Source: Eudromia elegans
Taxonomy: Eukaryota > Chordata > Aves > Tinamiformes > Tinamidae
Length of the DNA: 64,000 nucleotides
Assembly: GCA_003342815.1 (NCBI GenBank)
Contig: PTEX01000195.1
Location: 249,001-313,000 of the forward strand
Direction: 5' to 3'
The position numbers and the translations under genes were made by a program. Of the stretch, positions 13,137 to 25,400 are shown one piece after another; the stretch's first letter is position 1, and every line of letters begins with the position of its first letter. Below the pieces are notes generated by a model. The model saw only the letters and a list, made by a program, of their open reading frames with translations. It searched no databases and was not told the DNA's origin.

Positions 13137-16100
13137 GCAGCCCTGTAGAGGCTGGAGCCTACAAGACAACTGGATGGCAGTTGTCAGAAGTGAATCCTCC
13201 AAGAAGCGTTTTTGTTCCCTGATAGCTAACTTCCAGTGGCACTGAAAGGCAGTGACAACTTCTCTCTCCAGTTTGTGTATCCCATGACATCCTGTTTATT
13301 TAAATTATTAGCTAAGGGTTCTCCTGCTCCCCTTAAGCACCCCGGTGTCTGGGGTTTGGCTTCCACAGAAGCGCAGTGCATTTCTGCACCAGCACGGGCG
13401 AATCGGGATGCTGGGAGGACCTGGACAGGATAGGGAAAGGCAGCAGCATCATCCTGCAGCACAGGGGCTCTTGCGGGACACGCTCCGCCAGTATTGCCAC
13501 AACAAAAGTTAGGAGCTCACCTAAAGAACAGGAGTCAGGGCAGACGTGACGAACCTCGCTCCTGAAACACAAAGTCGTTCCCTTTCTAGTAACCTTTTTA
13601 CCTGGAGTTTTCACATTACTGATCCCCGTTCTCAAAACTGGACACTTCTTCTGTTTTCACTGTAAGTTCTTCTTGCCATTCACTGTATTAGAAGATGACT
13701 TAAAGCCAATTCACGACACGGAGGAGGAAAGATGCATTAAGATTTTTAAAAACTACTTTGCTACGAAGTCGCAGCACTTGTGTCTAACTGCTGCTGATAG
13801 AAAACACACATTGTGAGCAGTCTTCAAGTGGTTTTCCTGGGCAAACAAATGTTGCCTTCTCCCCCTACCCCCCAAAGTTAGAAGCTTCCCTGGCTGAAAG
13901 GCTGGGCTAAATCCAGAATAAAAGCCAAATTCCACCTTTGTGGAAAACACTTACTGCAGCAGTAGCAGCCAGAAGAGGTNATTCTAGGCCTATAAAAAGC
14001 ATCATCATTTTGAACAGAAGAAGAAAACAAGAAAACATCCCTAACATTTCAAAGGCTGATCTAGAGAACCCAAGTTTGGGGTCAGAAAGTAACACTTAGC
14101 TGAACTTTCTGTAACTTGTTTTCTAGTTTTGTATTTTTGACTGACGACTGTGCAGACTAGATGAAGGACTAGTTTTGCATCAATTTTAACAACAATCTTA
14201 CCACAGGAGTAAAAAGATACCTCTTGTACATGTCACTTCCTCAAGCTTAGACAGATGAGAAGGCCACTTCCCTTCTCCTGTGACTGGCAGGCAGAGCCAG
14301 CTAGGTCTCAGTCACCCTCACTCTGCTGAAGAGGCACAAGTGACCCCCTGCACTCAGCTCCTCGCTGCCGCTCGACTTCCATGGAGCAGCCCCAGGACCC
14401 CAAGGGCCCCTTGGCAAGCAGGCAGCAGGACGGAGCAGGGCTGCTGTGTGGAGCACTGACCTCCATCTTCCATTTCCACTTCACAGACTAACAAGGCCAG
14501 GTCCTTAGTGCGCTTGTCAGGCGGCGATTTTGCAGCTGCTCCGCTTCCGGGAAACACTTCGGCAGCAGAACGCTCGTCCATGCTTCGAATGCCGCAAAGG
14601 GAAGGGGCGGACAGCAGCCAAAGTTGGAGAATGGAACTTGGAAATGCTTGAGCCTCCTTTGAGCAGCTCACTACAATCCTAGCTTAATTTGTGGCTCTGA
14701 TGAAAAACATAAACTTTTATACGCATCAACAAGGCTCAGAGAAGACCTAAATTCATTTCAGTGGTCATTTATAGCAGCTTCAGCTGTGCACAGTTAAAAC
14801 TTCAGCATTAAATGTTAAAGACTAAAATAATGAGATACTTGAAAGATAATCTCTGCTTCAATGGGCCAGGCCTGGGGAGAGACTTTGTGCAACAAAACTT
14901 AGGGGGTTTTCCTAGAGCAGGTTCACACCAGGCGCCCTCTTCAAGCCCATCCACAGCTTACGATCCCAGAGCAGTGGCAGTTGGTCAAAGACAAGTTTAA
15001 CAGGTAGTTTAATGAAAGATTAGTCTTAAAATAGTGAAAAGGCCTTGGCTGAAGGGCCATTTCGATCTGTTTTTACATTAGCATTTAAGCCAAAAGGAAA
15101 GTTATCTTCAGGACAGGAAAGGAAATCTTAAAAACAGTACTTTTTTTTTTTTTTTTTTAATTCACAAAAGAACATCTTAAATGATTCTATGACTCCTTTC
15201 TAAGCTATCAAGTTGTGACCAGGGGAGAAAGAAAACAGCAAACAGTCTATATGTTTCTTGGCCAAGAAAACTTAGAGGGAAATGCAAATTAATAGTGAAG
15301 ACATACAGATATATCAAAAAAGTTAAATTAAGTATTGAGAGAACATAAGCCAAAAGGTTATGTGCTACACAAGAAAAATACACACAGTTGAACTGAGAGA
15401 AGAAAAAAAAAACAATGAGAATTTCATCCTTTATTATTATCATTTTTTACAACTGAAATGATCTCTATACAAAAAAGAAAGCAACATTACATATCTTCAG
15501 AGAAAAGAGATTTATATTTGGGGAAGTCAAAGAATGCTACAGCTAAAAGTGATGAAATGTTACAGCTTGCACACCAAAATTAAAAATGAAATGAAATTAA
15601 AAAAAATGAAATGATTACCAAGGTAATGCAGGTCAAGGGATCAAAGGTGAAGGGTCACACATTATTAAAAAGAAATCCAAAAGGACGTCTGCATCAAGAT
15701 CTCTGCAAAACAAAGGAGCCGCAGTAAGTAACACTGGTACCTTGAATGGAATCAAGTCAAAGCTCTTGAAAACCGCCTATCCCCAGTGCACGCAGGGCTC
15801 CGCGCGCCGCGCTGCTCGGGGAGCTGCCATCCGGACACGCTCGTCTGTCAACAGGGCAGGGGCATGCTCTAGCTCGCATGACACCTCTTGGCACGGAGGG
15901 CCTACGATGCTCGTTTTCAAGGGTTTGCTTTATTCGTTGTTACTGGGGAAATATCGTCATCGTTGACACATGCATATGCTGAACTATTCGCATCACAACG
16001 CCTCAGTTTAATGCAACCGTAAAAGAACAAATTAAACGTAACTGCAGAGGCAAAGTCCTCTCCTGCTGGAATGGCAATTATACTGAAGCTATTAGAAAAT

Positions 16101-17764
16101 ATTTGGTAGCCATTTTCAAGGAAGATGCAGTCAGTTATCCTTCTGAATATATGCAAAAATGGTATTATTTACATCAAATAATTTTAGGCAAGACACCCAC
16201 AAAGCAGGTTACATTCAGCATTTTATTTCCATGTTCTCTCCTGAATCCCTGTCTCTGCTGCTCAAGATGTTAAGTTGCAGGATTCTCTCACCTGAGCCTA
16301 AACATATTTGAAGCTCAGAAAAATGCAACCCCCCAAAACTTTTTCTTAACAAAGAAACTGCCAATGACACAAAGTATATATACTCAATGTGATGATTTAA
16401 TCTGCTGGTGACTTTTTTTTCCCCCCTGAAAAAATATACACTACATCTTTCTGTGTCACTCCTGCTTTACATATTTCTTAGTTAGGAATCAGCTGAAGAA
16501 AGAGATGAGTCATGTTTGGTATTTTAACAACCCATTCATCAGTATCTGGCACGCTCTCCAGAAAAGTTACTGCTACAAGTCAGAGATACAGCTAAGTTTT
16601 CGCCATGGCTTTCACCATTTAGCACTTGCAACTCCTCAGAGCACGGAGGGGCAGTAAGAGTTCACTTGCTCTTTGTGATTAACACTCACAACCACTCGAA
16701 CGGACAGTTCTCAGACTATCTCGTGACACGGACAGAAAAGAACCTGTGGTTCCGGGCAAGCAGGAAGACTTGAGAGGCCTCGCTTTTGCCTTGCCTCTAT
16801 CCTGCCGCCATATCATGTCCTTTTACAGTGAGAAACACAATAGTACCACATGAAGCCACATATGGGAGTGTGGGGCAAAGTGTGGAACAGGAAAAAGGGA
16901 GAAGAGGGAGATTACCATTGTGCATCGCGCGGCGGCTGCCCGAGGAGCACGAGGCAGGGAGGGGAGAGCAGGGAGCAGCCCGTTCCGCACACAGCGCGAC
17001 GGCTCCTGCTCCTCAGGAAGAGGCTGGGAGAACCGCGTTACTTCTAAACCAACACCAGAAACGGGCAGGAAACGCCCCCTCACAAGCAGCTTTGCAGAAC
17101 TTCCTGGCAAAGGAGCAGCTTGTCCTAACCCAAGAATCCCGTACAAATCCCTCTTCTATCTTCCCCAAGAGCAAGAAAAACACACACAGTTTCACAAACA
17201 TTCTTATAAAAAATGTAAAACTACAAATACATGGTCTGGTCAAATCTATGATTTTCTATCTCTGTAAAAAAAAAAAAAAATACCATAAACTTGGTTTAGG
17301 AGGAGATGACATTTTGAAATGGAAATGTAATTTCCATGAACCACGCTAGTTCAGACTGCACAGTCAGACGAAGGCCCACGTCTCACTGGCGTGTTCAGAG
17401 TTTCAAGTTACTTCCGTGCTTTCCCTGCAGGGGACCTTTAAGTGAAGTTCCTTTGGGGATCGGCACAGGGAACCTGGAAGCGCCGCTCTGTGAGGCTCGC
17501 ATTTGCCACGGATTTTGGAGCTGGCAACCTCGAAGGGCAGGCGCTGGGCAGCCCTGCAGCCACGGGGCAGGGATGCTCGCTTAGGAGCGCTGCCACGCAA
17601 CGCTACCCACTATGCAGCTCCGCGCCAAGGACGAGGCCGGCGGAGAGCCAGCTCCTTGTGTCCAGCAAGTGGCGGCCGCACTGGCAGACTCGGAGGTAGG
17701 AGACACAAAGGAGAGCAACAAACTTGACACTCAAAACCGAAGGCTTTTCTGCTTAAAAAATATC

Positions 17765-17815
17765 AAATTAGTATTACTAATACTAATTTAAAATACTAAT
17801 ACTAATTTAAAATAC
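17765..17815. repeat. AT-rich palindrome followed by 19-bp tandem duplication
   Basis: Positions 17,765-17,789 form a perfect palindrome: a 12-bp arm AAATTAGTATTA, a single C, then its reverse complement. The right arm is also the start of a 19-bp unit, taatactaatttaaaatac, present in two perfect copies (17,778-17,796 and 17,797-17,815). This is probably a local slippage or cruciform-prone sequence in the intron. Confidence 0.85.
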
Positions 17816-18547
17816 TAAATTGTAAAACTGAAGTATTTGGGACAAACCCACAGCAAAAACATGCTGGCAAGGAAGCACTATTAAAAACATTAATTTTGCC
17901 CTCTGCAGAGAAAGCTGCCACACTTGCTGTCAAGGCAGTCTGCCTCCCAAGTTTTTCTGATAGCTTAATGCACTTCAGAAAAACCTACGTTTTCCTGTTT
18001 ATATCACCGTGCTTATCAAGTAGCATTCTTGGTGTTAGGACCAGCATTATTTGCCACCTTTTGCACTGCGGAAGGCCATACTCACACCATACATGTGCAC
18101 TTGCTCAAAAAGAAAAGCTTGAACCCTGTTTATATAAACATGTATGTAAGAATGAGCCCAGGACAACTGTAATACTAGGAAAAAAGTAACCAAAATAATT
18201 TTTTAAACTTATGTCTCTATTCATATGACCCAAACCAAGAGGCTCTAAACAAAATATTAAATGTTAGCAACTTCCAAAAAGACTGTATTCATTGTGTCAT
18301 GAAAAACCGTGCGTGTGTGTTTGAAAATAAACGTTAGAATTTATCTTTCAAACAAAAAAAAAAAAGAAAAAAAAAAGGCGGGAATGAAGTGTTCCAATCC
18401 TGACAAATACACACATGAACTGATACTGGATTCTTGTGCTTAGGTAGCTACTTGCAATTGTCAAAACTTGCAAGCAAAGTTTTCATTAACACATCTGGAG
18501 AACAGTTAACTTGCCACAGGCAGATTCTAATTGCAGTTCTAAAATAA

Positions 18548-18580
18548 CTTCTTAGAGTTGACTGCCTCAACTCTAAGAAG
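18548..18580. repeat. Perfect inverted repeat (14-bp stem, 5-nt loop)
   Basis: The arm CTTCTTAGAGTTGA is followed by loop CTGCC and the exact reverse complement of the arm. A second, weaker hairpin (GCTACCC and GGGTAGC around a 10-nt loop) follows at 18,599-18,622. The stem is too short for a typical microRNA precursor. No function is assigned. Confidence 0.85.
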
Positions 18581-19292
18581 AGTTGATACTGGAACAATGC
18601 TACCCGAAAACTTTTGGGTAGCTACTGATGTGGAACCTTGCTACCTAAAAGGAATAAACGCAGATAATCTTCTCTTAGGCATACTTGGATTATTCTTTCG
18701 TTTCACATTATACCATAGAACAGTTCAAGTTTAGACACTTTATTTCAGCAGACACATACTTCTCAAGTTAACGGGAGATACGCAGACATGCACATTCAAA
18801 TCAACTGGATTTTGGTATAAGCTGCCTGGTACACTGGGTCTATTGTCCTTAAAACTTCTCCAGCAGGCACGACCCAGTCAGCTCTCCAAATCCCATTCTC
18901 ACAATATGCCTTCCTTTCCAGTCTGGAAGACTGTCTTTGCATAATCTCAATTGTAAGATAACATCTTGTTTAGCATAATCAAAAATTCTTTTATTCATTT
19001 CCAACAATTTTGAATCACATCAACAAGGCAGTACAAAATTTGAGTCTTTGAGACAAACACCACACGCAAGCAATGAACTTCTACCATGCAACTGATCAGC
19101 CTCCACGTTTGTCTTTTGAAAACGAGCCCACTTCAACGCCAGTTTTGACATTTTACACTACCTTACTACTTAACACCAGGTTTCAGAGCAAGTGAATTCA
19201 TACTCTGTCATTTAAGTGGGATGTTCCCAAAACAGAGAAATAATCCATAGGCAGAAGAAAACAGAATGATTGAGAATAAATAACATAACTAC

Positions 19293-19411
19293 CTCATTAG
19301 TGTTCCAGCGGTGCCTCTCCTTCGGTAGACTTGAACATTTTGGCAGACATTCAAGCAGCTTCTTCGGTAAAAAGATTTTTACATGACTGCCATTGCTGTT
19401 CCCATGATCAT
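19293..19411 (-). CDS. CAMTA1: CAMTA1 exon encoding the start of the CG-1 domain
   Basis: The exon is 119 nt. It starts after ttccag at 19,412 with AT (completing an Asp codon), then DHGNSNGSHVKIFLPKK, LLECLPKCSSLPKERHRWNTNE, and ends in GAG before the donor GTAGTT. Apart from the Ser-to-Gly change it matches the human CAMTA1 segment, and LPKKLLECLP plus RWNTNE are hallmarks of the animal CG-1 domain. The exon enters in phase 1 and leaves in phase 0. Downstream introns and exons lie off the left edge. Confidence 0.97.
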
Positions 19412-22400
19412 CTGGAATGAAGAGAATACTTGTGTGACGCATATATGGCAGAAAAGGAGTTCTGTCGGGGGGTCTGTTTTTACACGACTTGCAAATTCAC
19501 TAATTCACTTGTCAAGAGCAGGCAATTTATCACAGCAAGTAAAAAGAAGCTTATTAGCTTCTTCTGTAACAAATTACCCAAGCAAGAGTGACCAAGTGTT
19601 TGGAAGTTGAAACCACAGCGGGTGGTCTTCTAGTTAAGGCATAAGTTCAGTTTGCCCTCAAGGGCATTTGCAGGTAAATAAAACCTGAACTGATACCTGC
19701 TACGCTTGTGACAAGCTGCAGAAAAATGAAACTCCAACTCTACTAGTGGCCTGTGCAGCTATTTAAAACTCTTGATATGCATCAATAGAGCTCACTAAAA
19801 ACAAGTAACTTCTCTCTGTGCCAGGTCAGGACAGAAACAGGACAGAGTGATGGAAATCCTCCTGGGAACACAGGGCCCGCTGAGCGTCGCAGCCCAGCCG
19901 GGCAGTGCAAAGCACTGTTGCTGACGGGGCACTCGCTACGCACCTCCCCGCCCTGCTTTCTGCCACTCCTCTCTTGCTTTAGTTGCCGCCTTTATGCACC
20001 TTACAAACTTAATTGCTAGCAATTTCACATTTGGAAGTGCACAGAAAAGGGATATTATCTTCCTTTCTTTCACATATCTGTACATTTTAAAAGGTCGTAA
20101 AGCAGATGCTGGTATCATGTAAGAGCTCCTCGTAATTATGTATTATATAGAAGTTTGCAATGACCTATAACAAACAAAGGGGAACCTGGGCTGCAATCAT
20201 TTAAGAAAGCTGAGTAAGAGTGCAAACTAGTAGCTAAACATCCCTGCTACTTTAAAAGCTTGATTATACTCTTGGATGTGTCAAGTTCAACGACATACAC
20301 GCTGTTAAATCAGCTGCTCACGCAAGCCCAGCAGATGCGCTTACAAGATAAGCGGTGATGTGTATGATGAACGTGATCTGCTCTGCAATTCATGACTCCT
20401 GCGTGTCTGGGGAGCTACGGGGGAGCCCGCTCATGGGACCGACGTTGGCTCGCCCATTCCCGGCGCTGCAGGCGGTGCAACACAGGCCGAGCGGTGCCAA
20501 CTGGAAACGCTGCCTAAGCAGCAACAACGATTCTACAATTAACGCATCGCCAACTAATCAACCCCTACAGAGAGATGCCAGTCCAACCTTCCTCTTCAAG
20601 TGCGAGCCGCTGGGCAGCATCGGGCCAATCCACAAAAGAAAAGGGTTCATTTCTTGGTTGGGTTCCTCAATGCTGCTCCACCAGCACCTTCTTAATGTTT
20701 GCTAGGGTAGTTCTATGCCATTTTCATTTCTCACTCAAAATATCGCATTGCAGTATGTTCAGTTCATTAAGAAGCAGGGTATTTCACAACAAACATTATT
20801 TCTTTTATCAACCAAACTGCAATCCAAGTCACACTTTATCAGCTTGTTTTCCATAGGCAAGTTTTAATTGACATTAATTGTATTGCTTTCCTTTACCTCC
20901 GTATCAGTCAAGTTCTCTATCGCTCATTCTACCCTTCTGCAAGGCTGCCAGACCTGTAATTATTCAAGCTCATTTTATTAACTTTCTTTCCCTGTCATTA
21001 ATTATCACTATTCATAATCCAGATAGTGCCTGTGGCCAGGTCCGTTGGAAGTGTTTGGGGCAAGTTACCAGAACCCACTGACTTCTGACCTTGACCTCAC
21101 ATTGTCAGTACTTCCCATCTTTGCAGAGTGTGGCTGTGGCCAGCACTTCTGGGCACCCCGTAACAAGACTGTTATCCTGAGGCCCTCTCCACAAAGAGGA
21201 GACGCACGTGCAAGCTTCCCTCCTTTGCATTTAGCAATGACACTTTCAAAAAAATTCCCAACACGCAAAAGAGCAACTGTTGCTTTCCTGGCTCATTCGG
21301 GTTTCTCATTAGAGGAGCCTCCTGCTGCAGAGCAGTGACAGCAACCGGTAACCACACGGCATTAAGCAAACTCTAAATTTGTGGATCTCTAAAACCCACC
21401 TGAGCTTTCAGAGCAGCAGAGCTGGCCAGCTAGCCCTGATTAAGAAAGGAGGAAGGGTGCTGCTAATGAGGCAAGCACTCACTGCAAGTTGGCTGCTCCC
21501 TCCAGTGCTGTCGTGGGGATCAGTCGTGAACCACCCCTGCGGCCACTGGAGATGCTTCTCCTGCACGTCTACTTCACTCAGCGACTTGGTTGCCAACGGC
21601 AGCCGACGCATGGCCCCACGCGACGCGCAGCTGCCACTGGTCCCTTCTCTGCTCACAATGCAACGCCCTAGTGCAGCGCTGGCTTGTCTGCGTTCAGAGA
21701 GGAAACGCAGAGCAAGGAGCAGCCGAGGACTATCCCGGGCCACCTTCCTCTCCTCTGCGCTTCCATGCCCGTCCTTCACCTCCCTCTTTCGGAATGGAAA
21801 CTAGCGGTTCTCAAAGCATCACACAGCATCCGGTGTCACCCACCAAGGATTCAAGGTCCTCCATCTAAAACACTACCTCACTGCCTGGGTGCCTCCAAAA
21901 TAGCCTCAATTCTCTTAATTAACAATCATAAACCTTTATGGAGACAGAAAAATAAATAAATAAAGGAAAGTAGTCCTGCTGTCTGCAGCACAAACCTCAT
22001 CCTCGACAATCTGATTCACCCACTCATCTACCACAGAGACTTCTGATAAAGTTAGAGGAGGATGAATCAATACTGTTCAGCATGCACGCCTGACTCACAG
22101 CACCAGCACACATTCTGGAGGGAATATTTTACACTTACTTAAGACTAAATTTTCCTCTGTATTTAAAAAAAGAAAAAATGAGGTGAAAAAAGAGATGCAT
22201 TTTCACAATGCTTATTATATGAGCTTACAAGGCAAATCTGGGCCAGATTTGTACTTTTTTGCTAGTGTTGTTCTTGCTATGGGTGCGACATGGCATTGTG
22301 ATGTGCAAACCCCTCTAGTGTCAATATAAAGTGCTTTGGCAAGCAGAGCTCTACTTGCCCAAGCAGGATTTGCCAGTAAAGCGGTATCAACAGCGAGGTT

Positions 22401-25400
22401 TAGTGTAAACCTGGCCACAGGCCAAAAAGATTCCCCATGCAGGAATAGCCAGTTCAGAAAACTGCAAGGAAGAAACACCATATTCTAAAATAAAGCAGCC
22501 TACAACGTATCTTGTTAGTAGTCCAGATGAAAAAAAAAAAAGAGTATTTAAGTTCCATTAGCAATCTTCAAAGAGATATTTATTAGTGAAACAAAAATTC
22601 ACGTGAAATGAAGTATAACTATTATAAAGTGCACGGAAAGTTCTGTATTAATTATACACCCTAGGCCCTTGGTGATTTTATGGGCTTGTTCATGCTCCTT
22701 GCGCTTTATGCTCCTGCGAGATGCAACGCAAGCCATAAAACTGTAACGCACATGGCAGCAAATCACGGCGCGTCTCTGGGCCTCTCTCCCTCTCCAAACA
22801 TCCCACTGCTGTTTTTGGAAAAAAAAAAAACAAAAACAAAAAAACACAACTCTTTTTTTATATTTTCTGTGATGTGGAAGGTGAATGTGGGACTTGAGGT
22901 AACTTAACTACTGCAGTTAATCAACACAATATGCAATTGGATGGTGCAGAAATGGCCGAATGGGTGTTGATCAGCTACGGGGTTGCAAATAGGTCTATAC
23001 TCTACCTAAACATAAAGAGAGAGCTTAGTAAATGCCAAACAAAGATCTTATAAACCCACTGTTATCATGAGACAGCAGAGAGTTGGCCATTTTCAGAGCC
23101 TCCTCACAAAGAGGTGAGAAGCTTTTAAATGCTACCAGCAGGTGCCTGCACGGAGAGCAAATCGTTAAAATTACAATGCAATTACTAGGTACTTAAATGG
23201 AGCAGGAGGGCATCAGGATATTCAAAAACATCATTTAACATACAGCTCCTAATAAACATAAACAAGTAAATACTGTTCTCCTGAGTGGCACTTATGCACC
23301 CAGAGCAACATGAGCAGCGCAAAGTCACTCAACCATGAATGTGAATGTGCCAGTCCCCCTCCCAAGCCAGGTAACAAAAGAAGACTTTATCTGAGAAAGT
23401 CCCCTGCGACAACATCATGGCCCAAAACAAAAGCACAAACCCTGCTGTCTTGTGGATCTGTGTTTCGATTCTACTGGCATTCCTATGACTCTTCTCCTTT
23501 GGGAGCACGTGACAAGCAACTTCACACTATTGAGAAATCTTCTTGCATAAGGAGATACACAAAAAGTTACCATTTATGCTGAGCTCAAATAAAAACACCA
23601 TCACATTTTTCACGTTATTATTTCCTATGTCCTGGGTACAAGGGACGTAGGTCTAAAGTCCCTTTACGCCCTGCATCCTGCCTCCATTTTCACCTGGGGA
23701 TTTCTGACCACCAACAAAATTGATAACATTTAATTCTACCGGGTTGAATGTAAAAATTACTCCTTCACCCAAGTATCTGAAATGCTCTCATGGACTACTT
23801 CCAAAAGACACGCTTTGTTCCTAGGAGCTTGGACCAGTGAATAAACAGCTGTATAATCAGGATCAGCAGCTTTTGCTCTGTTTTCCATAAATATTTGGAT
23901 GATGGCATTCGCAAATCTTTTGGCAACAACAATAGGTTTCTAACTACCAAGTCGTCGTGACTGAGGCGTTAACCTCATGGAGCGCAGGCACCAGACGGCA
24001 GCTCCGAGGCCGCAACGCCTCCCAGTTGAGTGGAGGGGCCCGTGGGTCCTGCGCAGACCCCAGCAAAGCATTGGAGCAGGGAGTCCATGGCCCTTAGGGT
24101 AGCAACAGGGAGGACAGAGGAAGGGACAGGCAGTGAAACCAGCCCAGCAGCAGCACACACCAGAGGCAGCAGAGCCTCTAGTGCAGAGCCACCATGCACC
24201 AAGGCAGCATCAGTAAGAGTGCCAACAATAGAAAGATTCTTCTCTGTGGTTACTAAACAACAGCACCCAATTTCTTGGACTATTTTGGATGGTTACTTGT
24301 TACTACGACAAGCCTTGCAGGCCAGCCCAAAACCACAACACAAATACAGCTGAAGACCCATGGCATGTCCTCATCTTCACTCTCCCCGGCAAGGGCAGCC
24401 CCGTCTCCAATCTGTTCACCCTTTCCACAGCAGGAAGTTTCCTGACTTTTCACCAGCGTAGACTGTTTCGAGGGCCTGGTTGCCGGACAGAGTACCGGCA
24501 GAATGACCCTACGCTAACACTCTGGCAGCAGGTGGAGTGGCATGACAGAGGGCAAGGGCCTCATTTGTGCCTCTTCACACGCTAATACATATTCCACTAT
24601 TGCAAACTACTACAGGCAACTTCGGAGCACTCAAGCAACTTTAAACTGTTGTCAAAATATTTACTTTGAGAGAAATCATCGTACTGCTTATATTTTGCAA
24701 GACATATGCTTGAGGTTCTGCAAGATGCATACATGATGCTCAAAGACTTATCTCCCTTTAAAGAAGATTGCTTCTTCCCCCTACACCAAACTCAAAACTT
24801 TGAAAGAAGATTTGAGCCATACCATGCTCTTTTGCTGCTACAGGGGCCTAAGAGCTGTGAAAACATATTGTAGCATGTGCTTCTAGCGCTAACTGCTCCC
24901 CTACAGGCTCACCCACTGCTTAGAAGAGCAAGTGCCCCAATTTCAAGCAGGGCACACAAAGGTTTGGGTTCTTCAATGGCCACACTACCAAACTACCCAG
25001 TAGAGTCCCAGAGCACCCATCTGCCACACACCAACAGCACTGGGGACTTCTCCTCACCAAGAGCCTGCTTGCTGCTTGGGAAGGTCAGATTGACAGTTAG
25101 CTATTTTTTCTTGGAAATACATTCTTAGAAATAAATATTCAGTACTTAGGACAATGCTTTCTAAACCAACAAGAAAGGCTGCCTCTACTGCAACCCAATT
25201 TCAGCTGGGAATTTTTTAAGGATCCTGGTAAACATAAGTTGAGATTTCGTTTAGATGCAGAAGATGCACAAACATACCTTGGTTTACAAGTGCCTTTAGG
25301 TAGCAATACTGCTGATCACACACTGCAAACACAACAGAAATAAAGCTCATGAACTCACACTGGTTTTGGTTCTGCAAGCTTTTCAATGCTACTCTGAAAG

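Larger units (their letters stand above)
1..19292 (-). other. CAMTA1 intron downstream of the CG-1 start exon
   Basis: No coding exon, RNA gene or full transposon was recognised in these 19 kb. All open frames are short, overlap on both strands and resemble no protein I know. The stretch contains a degenerate GC-rich minisatellite (10.69-10.87 kb), A/T homopolymer runs (15.14, 17.27 and 18.35 kb), a small palindrome plus 19-bp duplication (17.77 kb) and a perfect 14-bp-stem hairpin (18.55 kb). Assignment to CAMTA1 rests on the donor at 19,292. Confidence 0.8.

Noticed and set aside
21996-22042. Possible 47-nt CAMTA1 exon on the minus strand (EVSVVDEWVNQIVEDE)
   Set aside because: The acceptor is pyrimidine-rich and the frame reads well, but the donor GTTTGT is weak and the length does not fit the phases of the flanking CAMTA1 exons. 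Worth remembering only if RNA reads support it.
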